Positions 1 to 6,915 of a stretch of DNA of 7,703 nucleotides are shown in pieces (positions within the stretch are counted from its first letter, which is position 1; each line of letters begins with the position of its first letter). Under the pieces are notes generated by a model, which was given only the letters and a program-made list of their open reading frames with translations, was not told the DNA's origin and ran no database searches. Made by a program: the position numbers and the translations under genes. Origin of the DNA: Verrucomicrobiota bacterium (lineage in GTDB: Bacteria > Verrucomicrobiota > Verrucomicrobiia > Limisphaerales > UBA1100); contig JAPKDK010000136.1 of the NCBI GenBank assembly GCA_028872645.1, positions 1-7,703 of the forward strand. The letters run 5' to 3'.

Positions 1-1388
1 GTTTTTAAAAAATCTAAAATCTTTGGCCAACGTTCTGGCGTTCGGATGTGGGTGCGCACTTCGCCTCGGCCGGCGGGCATTTCATCAATCACCGAGCTGT
101 CGAGGTCACCATAAAGCGTGAGGCCAAGCGTGCGTGGGATGGGTGTGGCGGTCATCACAAGCAGATGCGGGTAGTGGCCTTTTTTCACGAGGCGATCGCG
201 TTGGGTGACGCCGAATTTGTGTTGCTCATCGATGACGATGAGTCCCACGCGTTCGAGGTTGAAGCCGGTTTGGAACAACGCGTGCGTGCCGATAACGAGC
301 GTGCGTTTTTCAAAGAGCGGCTCGGCGGTATCCTTGCGTGCGCCGGTGTGCAGTCGCACGCGGACACCCAGTGGTTCAAGCCATTTTGTGAAATTGCGAT
401 AATGTTGTTCGGCTAGAATTTCCGTAGGCGCCATCATCAGCCCGTTGTAGCCGCTCTCCAGCGCGCGCAATAATGACAGCGCGGCTACGACAGTTTTGCC
501 GGATCCGACGTCACCTTGTAGTAAACGCCGCATTGGATGTTTGCCGTTAAGGTCGCCCTCGATTTCCATTTGCACGGTGCGTTGTGCATCGGTGAGTTGG
601 AATTCCAGCTGTTGCAAAAATGGATTTACTAAACTGCCATCGCCGGCGCATGGGAGGGCTTTGGCTTTGGTTTGCATCGTCACGCGGCGGCGGCGGATGG
701 TGGATTGCAATTCTACAAACTCATCGAGCGCGAGCCGTCGGCGCGCGGCTTTGGCTTGGTCAAGGTCATCAGGGAAATGCAGTTGGCGAATGGCCTCGCG
801 CCGTGATGGCAAACCGGCAGCGGTGTAATTTGGCTCGGGAAATTCGTCGATATGTTTTCCGATCAAGCCAAACATCACGCGGCGCAGCCAGCGTTGCGGC
901 ATGCCTTCGGTGAGTGGGTACACAGGCACGATGCGGTTGACGTGCACGGTGGGGTCGTCATCGCTTTCGATGATTTCCGTTTCCGGATGGTCCAACCCGG
1001 GGCGTTTGCCGCCGGTGAGCTTGCCGTACACCAGCACGTCGTCGCCGCGATGAAAGAGGCGGTCCATATAATTACAATTCCACCAACGGCATCGCACGCT
1101 GCCCGAATCATCTTCCAACACAAACTCAAACATCCGCCGCCCACCGCGTAAATGATTCGTGCCAAGCACCATGATTTTCCCGCGCGCGAGGCACGCCTCC
1201 TCGGACGATAAATCGCGGATAGGCCGAATGTCGCGGCGGTCCTCATATCGCCGCGGCCGGTGCATCAGCAGATCGCCCACGGTGAGGCATTTGAGCCGCG
1301 CCAACTGCGTCGCCCGCTCGCCGCCCACGCCCGGTAACTCGGCCAAGGGTCGCGCCAAGGCTGGATTTTCTATTTCTTTCCCGCTCAC
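1..1388 (-). CDS. recG: ATP-dependent DNA helicase RecG (partial, C-terminus outside window)
   Basis: RecG is a superfamily 2 helicase that remodels stalled replication forks and Holliday junctions. I translated the minus strand from 1388 and found an open frame of 462 codons running off base 1. Visible in order: wedge-domain helix-hairpin motif LPGVG (residues 18-22) followed by LKCLTVGDLLMHRPRRYEDR; an OB-fold region with VLVYGK; IVPVYPLTEGM; Walker A GDVGSGKT (about 292-299); APTEILAEQH; GTHALFQ; Walker B/DEQH box VIDEQHKFGV (DEQH at 387-390); and motif III MTATPIPR (412-419), followed by LTLYGDLDSSVIDEMPAGR. Spacing is like Escherichia coli RecG (about 690 residues), so roughly the last 230 residues, including helicase motifs V and VI, lie outside. 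The GTG at 1388 is the furthest possible start, because TAA lies four codons upstream in frame. It is preceded by a weak AAGG. The gene is divergent from the next one. Confidence 0.96.
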   Translation of the reverse strand, partial: MSGKEIENPALARPLAELPGVGGERATQLARLKCLTVGDLLMHRPRRYEDRRDIRPIRDLSSEEACLARGKIMVLGTNHLRGGRRMFEFVLEDDSGSVRCRWWNCNYMDRLFHRGDDVLVYGKLTGGKRPGLDHPETEIIESDDDPTVHVNRIVPVYPLTEGMPQRWLRRVMFGLIGKHIDEFPEPNYTAAGLPSRREAIRQLHFPDDLDQAKAARRRLALDEFVELQSTIRRRRVTMQTKAKALPCAGDGSLVNPFLQQLEFQLTDAQRTVQMEIEGDLNGKHPMRRLLQGDVGSGKTVVAALSLLRALESGYNGLMMAPTEILAEQHYRNFTKWLEPLGVRVRLHTGARKDTAEPLFEKRTLVIGTHALFQTGFNLERVGLIVIDEQHKFGVTQRDRLVKKGHYPHLLVMTATPIPRTLGLTLYGDLDSSVIDEMPAGRGEVRTHIRTPERWPKILDFLK

Positions 1389-1393
1389 ACCGC

Positions 1394-1423
1394 CTTATAA
1401 ACACAGGAACGACGTATGCCCAA
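1394..1423 (-). promoter_or_regulatory. Possible sigma70-like promoter for recG
   Basis: On the minus strand the -10-like TATAAG (1394-1399, five of six consensus bases) and a weak -35-like TTGGGC (1418-1423) are separated by 18 bases. The -10 ends only five bases before the proposed GTG start, so transcription would begin at or just inside the start codon, giving a nearly leaderless message. This is a visual match only; the -35 is poor and such matches occur by chance. Confidence 0.25.
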
Positions 1424-1439
1424 GACGAAGTTTTGCACG

Positions 1440-1468
1440 TTGCCCTGCGCCGCGTTTGGCCGCATACT
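1440..1468 (+). promoter_or_regulatory. Possible sigma70-like promoter for the 1475-2889 gene pair
   Basis: TTGCCC (1440-1445) and CATACT (1463-1468) match the -35 and -10 boxes at four of six positions each, with the ideal 17-base spacer. The predicted transcription start falls at about the GTG at 1475, which again would make a leaderless transcript, in keeping with the absence of any Shine-Dalgarno sequence there. It is a weak match and unproven. Confidence 0.22.
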
Positions 1469-1474
1469 TAGTCC

Positions 1475-2077
1475 GTGGCGCACGAGGCGGATTCAGTGGA
1501 GCGTTTGTGGCAGAATTACGCTGGGGTCTTTCGGCAGTTTGACGACTTGACCCTCGCGCGTTGGATGTCGCAAACGCTCAGTCAACTACAGGGTCAACTG
1601 TGGCAGATGTCGCATCCGCTGGTGGCTTCGTATCGGCTCGCCGCGATGGTGGCGCACGATCGCCAAGTTTGGCACCAACGTCTCGTCACCGTGCCGCCGG
1701 ATTTCCCCATCACCGAATGCTGCCGCGCGCCGCTCTTGCCGATGGTCACGCGCGATGTTTTAGAAAACGGATTGATTTGCCTGCACTGCAATGGCACGGC
1801 GGTTGCGATTGAAGATATCGGCGAACCCGCAGAATCACTAGCCGCGTGGGCCGAGACGTACGCGCCCATTCACGGAGTGGCTCATTGGGATGACGCCCGC
1901 CGCGCGGCCCACGAGAATTACGATCTAGCTTACGAAGAAGCCGCCACCGAAAGCGAAAAACAACTTGCCCAGCTTGGCCTCGAGCTGGCGCCACCTTTGG
2001 TGGAGCTTTATCCCGCCGTCGTGTGGGAAGATCAGGACGAATGCCTCCAAGTGCGGCCGGAAGATATCGTGACATGA
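1475..2077 (+). CDS. Uncharacterised 200-residue protein with possible Cys4 metal site
   Basis: I do not recognise a named family. The protein is soluble, with no signal peptide or membrane segment. The N-terminal third is predicted mostly helical (residues 8-70, rich in W, Q and L). A central part carries TECCRAPLLP (C82, C83) and LICLHCNGT (C102, C105), spaced like a zinc-ribbon-type knuckle pair. The following AAWAETYAPIHGVAHWDD (about 123-140) is rich in W, H and D. A charged helical stretch, YDLAYEEAATESEKQL (about 149-164), leads to an acidic C-terminus. The GTG at 1475 is the first plausible start but has no ribosome-binding site; ATG at 1565 would drop 30 residues and is the main alternative. 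Its stop overlaps the next start (ATGA), so the two genes are probably translated in a coupled fashion. Real coding is supported by this overlap and by the long open frame, and an accidental reading of the C-rich motif is unlikely. Metal binding is inference. Confidence 0.8.
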   Translation: MAHEADSVERLWQNYAGVFRQFDDLTLARWMSQTLSQLQGQLWQMSHPLVASYRLAAMVAHDRQVWHQRLVTVPPDFPITECCRAPLLPMVTRDVLENGLICLHCNGTAVAIEDIGEPAESLAAWAETYAPIHGVAHWDDARRAAHENYDLAYEEAATESEKQLAQLGLELAPPLVELYPAVVWEDQDECLQVRPEDIVT

Positions 2078-2889
2078 CCGCGCCAAACCCCATCGCCCCA
2101 ACCGGCAAAAAGTCTAAGTGGAAAAAAGTTTTCGGAATTGGTTGCCTCGGTGTGGTCGTGCTTTTGGTGGCGGGCGTGCTAGCGGCTAATTATTATTTCA
2201 AGCGCGCGGTGGTGGAACATCTCGAGCGCAAAATGGCCGATGCGGGCTTCGTTGGAAAAGTCGGCGAGTTCGCTTACAGCATCGCGCGCCGCGAATTATC
2301 GGTGCGCGATTTACACGCTGTGCCGAGCGGGAGCATGCTGGCCGATATCGGTGAAGTGAGCATCGCCGAGGGCACGATTCAATTTGATCCCGATGGATCC
2401 AAAGAAATTGCGGAGGTGGAAATTCGGGGAGTGGAAACCGCAATGGGCTCGGCAAGCAAGATGTCCATTCAGCCGGGCAAATCATTTTCCGCCAAAGATG
2501 TGAGTGTAAAAAACGCCAAGGAATTTGGTGGCGGCAATTTGTTGAAGATTGCCGAGTTGCGCGTGGAATACGGTTTGAAAGGGCTGGACTTAGTGAAAGT
2601 GAAAGTAGCGGAATTGACCGCCGTGAAAAACAAGAAAGGCCAATGGAATCTTTTGGTGAAGCCGATGAAGGAGTTGAAGTTCAGGAATAAAAAAATCGAA
2701 CGCATCGGCGAATTTCATCTTGAAGTGGAATCGGTGAAAGTGCTGGATCTGTCGCGCGAAGGCGAAGCGCGAATCGTGCCGGTGAAAAAATCAATCCGCG
2801 CCCGCAATATCAACAGCGCGGCCGATTTTAATTCAAGGATTCTGCCCACGCTGCAAACTTTGCTTGGCGAAGTGAAATCGCAGCCCTAA
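2074..2889 (+). CDS. Membrane-anchored protein of unknown function (271 aa, AsmA-like style)
   Basis: A lysine-rich N-terminus (GKKSKWKK, residues 11-18) precedes one hydrophobic segment (about 19-42, FGIGCLGVVVLLVAGVLAA). By the positive-inside rule this predicts a cytoplasmic N-terminus and a large periplasmic or external body. The body has alternating hydrophobic patterns typical of beta-strands, such as IGEVSIAEGTIQFD and IAEVEIRGVETAMG, with many lysines. This resembles the membrane-proximal repeats of AsmA/DUF748-type envelope proteins, but no diagnostic motif lets me assign it. Cys24 does not sit in a proper lipobox, so a lipoprotein is unlikely. I chose ATG 2074 rather than the upstream in-frame ATG at 2023. 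It overlaps the preceding stop as ATGA, has GGAAG ten bases upstream, and puts the membrane segment near the start. The stop codon interlocks with that of the convergent peptidase gene. Confidence 0.82.
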   Translation: MTAPNPIAPTGKKSKWKKVFGIGCLGVVVLLVAGVLAANYYFKRAVVEHLERKMADAGFVGKVGEFAYSIARRELSVRDLHAVPSGSMLADIGEVSIAEGTIQFDPDGSKEIAEVEIRGVETAMGSASKMSIQPGKSFSAKDVSVKNAKEFGGGNLLKIAELRVEYGLKGLDLVKVKVAELTAVKNKKGQWNLLVKPMKELKFRNKKIERIGEFHLEVESVKVLDLSREGEARIVPVKKSIRARNINSAADFNSRILPTLQTLLGEVKSQP

Positions 2890-3956
2890 ATCGTCACCGT
2901 AAACAAATCATCCGCCTTCACGCTTTCGGAAAAACCGGCCATTAGCTTGGCGATTTGTTCGAGGTCTTTCAGGTTTACCACTTCCACCGGCGAATGCATA
3001 TAACGGTTCGGCAGGCTAATCAGCGCGCTGGGGATGCCGCCGCGTGTCCAGAAAATTGCGTCGGTATCCGTGCCGCTGGTGGCACTCACGGTTTCGTGCT
3101 GCACGGCGATGCGCGCCTTTTTCGCAACCGCCTCGAGCCGCTTCACCACTTCGGGATGATTACACGTGCCGTGCGTGAGCGTGGGGCCTTTGCCCATCTT
3201 CACGTCACCGTGGGCTTGTTTGTTGATACCCGGATAATCGGTCGCGTGCGTGACGTCGACCACCAACGCCACATCGGGATCCAGCGAATACGCAATCTGC
3301 CGCGCACCGAACAAGCCCACTTCCTCCATCGTATTGGACACCGCGCAAATCTCGGCGTTGAGTTTTTTCTTTGAGCCCTTCAAAAGTCGCAACGCCTCCG
3401 CCACGGCCCACGTGCCGATGCGGTTATCGAAGGCGCGCCCCACCGCGAGGTCGCCGTGCAGCATTTCAAAATTCTGATTCACCGTGATGGGGTCCCCCAC
3501 GCGCACGCGTTTCTGGGTGGCCGCGCGGGTGCTGCAACCGATGTCGATATAAAGATCGTGAATTTTTGGGGCTTTCGGTTCGCCATCCACCCTTTGCATA
3601 TGTGGCGGCGGATTGCCAACCACGCCCAGCACCGGTCCGTTGGCATTGTGCACCGTTACGCGTTGGGCTTTGCTCACGATGGCGTCCACGCCGCCCATCC
3701 GTTTCACCCAAATGAATCCATCGTCATCAATGTAATTTACCGAAAGCGCAATCTCATCCGCGTGGCCGGCGAGCATAATGCGCGGGCCGCCGCCGGGGTT
3801 GAGCGTGGCCACGCAGTTGCCATATTCGTCGTGGGCCACTTCGTCGGCAAATTCATCCACGTAATTCAGCCACACCCGTTGTCCGCGCGTTTCGTAGCTG
3901 GTGGGGCTGGGCGTGTTGACGAGTTCTTCTAAAAAGCTGAGTGATTCCTTGCGCAT
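2886..3956 (-). CDS. M42 family metallopeptidase (glutamyl aminopeptidase/endoglucanase-type)
   Basis: This cytoplasmic di-zinc aminopeptidase of the M42 family (relatives: FrvX, YsdC, PepA of lactococci, TET peptidases) removes N-terminal residues from peptides. All expected catalytic residues are present in the 356-residue protein: His65 and Asp67 in AGHADEIAL, the bridging Asp177 in RAFDNRIG, the catalytic Glu211 and ligand Glu212 in NTMEEVGLFGA, Asp234 in VVDVTHATD, and His321 in NRYMHSPVE. The region between about 80 and 160 (KRMGGVDAIVSKAQRV onward to VRVGDP) matches the inserted small domain characteristic of M42. Length is normal for the family (340-370). ATG 3956 gives the expected N-terminus (LSFLEELVNTPSPTSYE, containing the usual PSPSGxE-like motif); no Shine-Dalgarno is seen. 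It is divergent from proB and convergent with the membrane-anchored gene. The family also holds proteins once called cellulases; substrate preference (glutamyl, leucyl or general) cannot be read from the sequence. Confidence 0.95.
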   Translation of the reverse strand: MRKESLSFLEELVNTPSPTSYETRGQRVWLNYVDEFADEVAHDEYGNCVATLNPGGGPRIMLAGHADEIALSVNYIDDDGFIWVKRMGGVDAIVSKAQRVTVHNANGPVLGVVGNPPPHMQRVDGEPKAPKIHDLYIDIGCSTRAATQKRVRVGDPITVNQNFEMLHGDLAVGRAFDNRIGTWAVAEALRLLKGSKKKLNAEICAVSNTMEEVGLFGARQIAYSLDPDVALVVDVTHATDYPGINKQAHGDVKMGKGPTLTHGTCNHPEVVKRLEAVAKKARIAVQHETVSATSGTDTDAIFWTRGGIPSALISLPNRYMHSPVEVVNLKDLEQIAKLMAGFSESVKADDLFTVTI

Positions 3957-4029
3957 TCGCGATGATTGCCCGTGCGGCGGCGCGGCGTCAATGCTCGACG
4001 CTCCACGGTGCTTCTGCTACCAACCCTGC

Positions 4030-5103
4030 GTGCGCGCCAAGCTCCTTAAGGACACTCCGCTCGTGGTGGTGAAGCTCGGTTCCGGCATTCTCACCGATGC
4101 CCGAAACCGGCTGGCAACCTCGCGCATCAAGCAACTCGTCGGCCAAATCGCCCGCGCGCGCAAGGCCGGTCGCGAGGTGGTGGTAGTCAGTTCCGGCGCG
4201 GTGGCTGCCGGGATGGAGGCGCTCGGCTGCGCAAAACGTCCCGCGCGTTTGGCCGAATTGCAAGCGTGCGCGGCCGTGGGCCAATCGCGGCTGCTGGCGC
4301 GATATGAAGAACTTTTTGCCGCGCACGATTTGCAGGCCGCGCAGGTGTTGCTCACGCATACGGATTTACAGGATCACGACCGCCACCTCAACGCCCGCAA
4401 CACATTAATGGCGCTGCTCGATCGCGGCGTGGTGCCAGTCATCAACCAAAACGATGCGGTGACCTTCAATGAACTGACCGTGGGCGACAACGACAAACTC
4501 TCCGCCTTGGTGGCCGCGCTGTTGCCGGCGGATTTATTGGTGCAACTCACAACCGTCGATGGCCTCATTCGTAACTTTGGCAAGCCCAATGCGCGACTCA
4601 TCAGCAATGTGCGTGAAATTGATGACACCATTCGCCGCCTCGCGCGGGGCACCCAAAGCGCCACGAGCATCGGCGGAATGGCGAGCAAAGTGGCCGCCGC
4701 GCAAATCGCCGCTCGCGCCGGCATCCCGATGGTGATCGCCAATGGCGTGAAGCGCGGTCAACTTACCCAAGTGTTGGCGGGCGAAAAAGTGGGCACCTTC
4801 TTCGCGCCAGGCGGCGACAAGCTCAAGGGCCGCAAACGTTGGATTGCTTTTTTTCATCACCCGAAGGGCGCGTTGGTGGTCGATGACGGTGCCAAGGCCG
4901 CGCTGCGTGAACGCGGGAAGAGTTTGCTTTCGATGGGCATTGCCGGTTGCGAAGGCGAGTTTGCGGCCGGCGATGTGGTGCAGATTTGTGATGGCAACGG
5001 CACGGGCTTCGCACAGGGAATTGCGCGCTACTCGCGGGCGGAAATTGAAAACGGCAGCGCGGGCAAAGTGGTGGTGCGCCGCGATGACCTCGTGATTCTG
5101 TAA
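4030..5103 (+). CDS. proB: Glutamate 5-kinase (ProB) with C-terminal PUA domain
   Basis: ProB phosphorylates L-glutamate with ATP to gamma-glutamyl phosphate, the first and feedback-controlled step of proline synthesis. The amino-acid-kinase domain shows VVVKLGSGILTD (phosphate-binding Lys15), VVVSSGAVAAGM (50-62), LNARNTLMALL, VINQNDAVTFNE (Asp142), VGDNDKLSA (Asn154, Asp155; glutamate site) and the GGMASK signature (215-220). A PUA domain follows from about residue 280 (ALVVDDGAKAAL) to the end (RRDDLVIL). GTG 4030 gives 357 residues with ten residues before the first beta-strand, as in known ProB proteins. An in-frame ATG at 3991 would add a cysteine-rich stretch unlike the family, and the frame is open back to 3901, which overlaps the divergent peptidase gene. 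Neither start has a Shine-Dalgarno sequence, and I see no clear promoter in the 73 bases before 4030. No proA is adjacent; mazG follows after three bases. The usual NEND motif reads NQND here. Confidence 0.96.
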   Translation: MRAKLLKDTPLVVVKLGSGILTDARNRLATSRIKQLVGQIARARKAGREVVVVSSGAVAAGMEALGCAKRPARLAELQACAAVGQSRLLARYEELFAAHDLQAAQVLLTHTDLQDHDRHLNARNTLMALLDRGVVPVINQNDAVTFNELTVGDNDKLSALVAALLPADLLVQLTTVDGLIRNFGKPNARLISNVREIDDTIRRLARGTQSATSIGGMASKVAAAQIAARAGIPMVIANGVKRGQLTQVLAGEKVGTFFAPGGDKLKGRKRWIAFFHHPKGALVVDDGAKAALRERGKSLLSMGIAGCEGEFAAGDVVQICDGNGTGFAQGIARYSRAEIENGSAGKVVVRRDDLVIL

Positions 5104-5106
5104 TTT

Positions 5107-5772
5107 ATGGCAAAGAAGAAAAATGCCATTGAGGATTTGCTCGCCGTGATGGCCCGCTTGCGCGCGCCCGATGGGTGCCTCTGGGATCAAGAGCAAAACC
5201 ATAAAAGCATTCGGCTCAATGCTATCGAGGAGGTTTATGAATTGGTTGACGCCATCGAGGCGGATGACGATGTGGAGATGGTCGAGGAGTTGGGCGACGT
5301 TTTGTTGCAGGTTGTTTTCCACGCGCAAATGGCCAAGGAGCGCGGAGCGTTTGATTTTGAACAAGTCGCACGCGGCATTGCCGATAAACTTGTGCGGCGA
5401 CATCCTCACGTGTTTGGCGATGTGGATGTGAAAGATGTGGACGGCGTGTGGCGACAGTGGGAGAAAATTAAACTCACCGAAAAGGCTGGTACCGATCGCG
5501 AGCGCACTTCGGCCTTCGACGGCATCCCGAGGCATTTGCCGGCACTGATGCGGGCGTACGAACTCACCAAAAAAGCCCGGAAGCACGAACTGTTACCCCA
5601 AGGCCGAAAGGGCGGGGCGAAGGCAAAGTTGGCGAAGGAGTTGTTTGCACTGGCCCAACGCGCGCAAGCAAATGGTTGGCAGGCGGAAGCACTGTTGCGG
5701 GCGGAGACGGCAAGACACGAAAAGGTGCTGCGAAAAAAGGAGAAGGCTCGACAAAAGCGCGCGCGGGATTAG
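5107..5772 (+). CDS. mazG: Nucleoside triphosphate pyrophosphohydrolase MazG, C-terminal half degenerate
   Basis: MazG hydrolyses NTPs and dNTPs to the monophosphate and pyrophosphate, cleaning or adjusting nucleotide pools in the cytosol. The N-terminal domain is typical: LLAVMARLRAPDGCLWDQEQ (12-30), then IEEVYELVDAI carrying Glu41, Glu42 and Glu45, then EELGDVLLQVVFHAQMA with Glu61 and Asp64. Together these give the ExxE...ExxD magnesium site. RRHPHVFGD follows. The second half keeps the linker (SAFDGIPRHLPALMRA, 135-150) and the last helices (ELFALAQRAQANGW onward), but the stretch that should carry the second acidic helix is missing. The second ExxD reads KxxK (Lys174, Lys177) by my alignment. 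At 221 residues it is about 40 shorter than E. coli MazG and ends in a very basic tail. It starts three bases after proB, so probably one transcript. No frameshift is needed to read it through. Confidence 0.94.
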   Translation: MAKKKNAIEDLLAVMARLRAPDGCLWDQEQNHKSIRLNAIEEVYELVDAIEADDDVEMVEELGDVLLQVVFHAQMAKERGAFDFEQVARGIADKLVRRHPHVFGDVDVKDVDGVWRQWEKIKLTEKAGTDRERTSAFDGIPRHLPALMRAYELTKKARKHELLPQGRKGGAKAKLAKELFALAQRAQANGWQAEALLRAETARHEKVLRKKEKARQKRARD

Positions 5773-5799
5773 GTTGGCAAAAAGTTTAGAGAAAAAATT

Positions 5800-6915
5800 A
5801 TGAGCGATCCAAGATACGACAAGCTGGCGAAATCGTTGGTAGAATATTCCTGCGAACTGAAAAAAGGCGAGGCGGTGTTCATCGATGTGGCGGATATTCC
5901 CGATCGAATGACCATCGCCCTCATCCGCGCCACGCGCAAAGTGGGCGGCATTCCGTTGGTGGAAACGCGCCAATCCCGCGTAGTGCGCGAGAGCTTGCGC
6001 GGCTCCAACGACGCCCATGCCAAAATGGTGAAGGACGTCGAGCTGTATCGCATGAAAAAAGTGCAGGCGTACATCGCCATTCGCGGCGCGGAAAACACCA
6101 GCGAACTCAGCGACGTGCCGCCCAAGGTGATGCAGGCGTATTCCAAAACAATGCGGCCGCTGCTAAACTATCGCGTCAACCAAACCCGTTGGGTGGTGCT
6201 GCGCTGGCCCACGCCGAGTATGGCGCAGGCGGCTAATATGAGCACCGAGGCGTTCGAGGATTTTTATTTCGACGTGTGCACTTTTAACTACGGCCGAATG
6301 GCCAAGGCGATGCAACCGCTCGTCAAGCGGATGGCCAAAGCCAAGGACGTGCACCTCAAAGCCCCAGGCACCGATCTGCGTTTTAGCATCAAGGGTATGC
6401 CGGCCATCCCGTGCGCGGGCGACCGCAATATTCCCGATGGCGAAGTGTTTTCGTGTCCCATAAAAAATTCCGTCAATGGCACGCTCCAATACAACACACC
6501 GACACTCTACGCCGGCACCAAGTTTGAAAACGTAAAGCTGGAATTCAAGGATGGCAAAATCATCAAGGCCACCAGCAACAACACCAAGCGGCTCAACGAG
6601 ATTCTCGATACTGACCCCGGCGCGCGCTACATCGGCGAATTTTCGCTGGGGCTCAACCCATTCGTGATGAACCCGATGTGCGATATTTTGTTCGATGAAA
6701 AAATTGCCGGCTCACTGCACTTCACCCCCGGACAAGCCTACGAAGACTGCGACAACGGTAACCGCTCCGCCGTCCACTGGGATATGGTCCTCATCCAACG
6801 CAAAGAATGGGGCGGCGGCGAAGTCTGGTTCGACGGCGAACTCATCCGCAAAAACGGGCTATTCTTGCCAAAGGATTTGTTGCCACTGAACCCGAAGAAT
6901 TTGAAGAAGGTCTAG
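5800..6915 (+). CDS. M29 family aminopeptidase (aminopeptidase T/S type)
   Basis: The 371-residue protein belongs to the M29 family of cobalt- or zinc-dependent thermophilic-type aminopeptidases (AmpS, PepS, Thermus aminopeptidase T), cytosolic enzymes that cut N-terminal residues from peptides. The N-terminal half has the family start (YDKLAKSLVEYSCELKKGE, about 6-24). The metal-binding half shows every expected ligand: Glu215 in DGEVFSCP, Glu280 in IGEFSLGLNP, His307 in GSLHFTPGQAY, catalytic Tyr314, and the HxD pair His326/Asp328 in SAVHWDMVL. LYAGTKFENVKLEFKDGKI lies between them, as in relatives. Length is slightly below the usual 400-410, with the shortening in the N-terminal half. ATG 5800 is preceded by an A-rich stretch with only a weak AGAG. 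It lies 27 bases after mazG on the same strand, so probably the last gene of the proB unit. Its stop interlocks with that of cdd. Specificity is not predictable. Confidence 0.94.
   Translation: MSDPRYDKLAKSLVEYSCELKKGEAVFIDVADIPDRMTIALIRATRKVGGIPLVETRQSRVVRESLRGSNDAHAKMVKDVELYRMKKVQAYIAIRGAENTSELSDVPPKVMQAYSKTMRPLLNYRVNQTRWVVLRWPTPSMAQAANMSTEAFEDFYFDVCTFNYGRMAKAMQPLVKRMAKAKDVHLKAPGTDLRFSIKGMPAIPCAGDRNIPDGEVFSCPIKNSVNGTLQYNTPTLYAGTKFENVKLEFKDGKIIKATSNNTKRLNEILDTDPGARYIGEFSLGLNPFVMNPMCDILFDEKIAGSLHFTPGQAYEDCDNGNRSAVHWDMVLIQRKEWGGGEVWFDGELIRKNGLFLPKDLLPLNPKNLKKV

Noticed and set aside
48..416. 122-residue plus-strand frame opposite recG
   Set aside because: It is antisense to the DEQH-box and TATPIPR region of RecG; coding selection belongs to the minus strand.
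875..1246. 123-residue minus-strand frame within recG
   Set aside because: It lies in a different frame of the same strand as recG, whose wedge and OB-fold domains are translated here; its product has no recognisable features.
1389..1474. Small RNA or tRNA in the largest non-coding gap
   Set aside because: The gap is only 86 bases and shows no cloverleaf arms or strong hairpin by eye.
2023..2073. Seventeen-residue N-terminal extension of the membrane-anchored protein from ATG 2023
   Set aside because: It would overlap the upstream gene by 55 bases and add an Arg-rich leader; the ATGA-coupled ATG at 2074 is a better start.
2100..2200. Lipoprotein signal (Cys24) in the membrane-anchored protein
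   Set aside because: The residues before the Cys (FGIG) do not fit a lipobox and the hydrophobic stretch lies mostly after it, so a membrane anchor fits better.
3456..3932. 158-residue plus-strand frame opposite the M42 peptidase gene
   Set aside because: It is a shadow of the conserved peptidase, with a His/Val/Ala-rich composition and no start signal.
4534..5586. 350-residue open frame on the minus strand across proB and mazG
   Set aside because: It is antisense to two clearly conserved enzymes, is rich in His, Ala and Arg as expected of a shadow frame, and shows no motif of its own.
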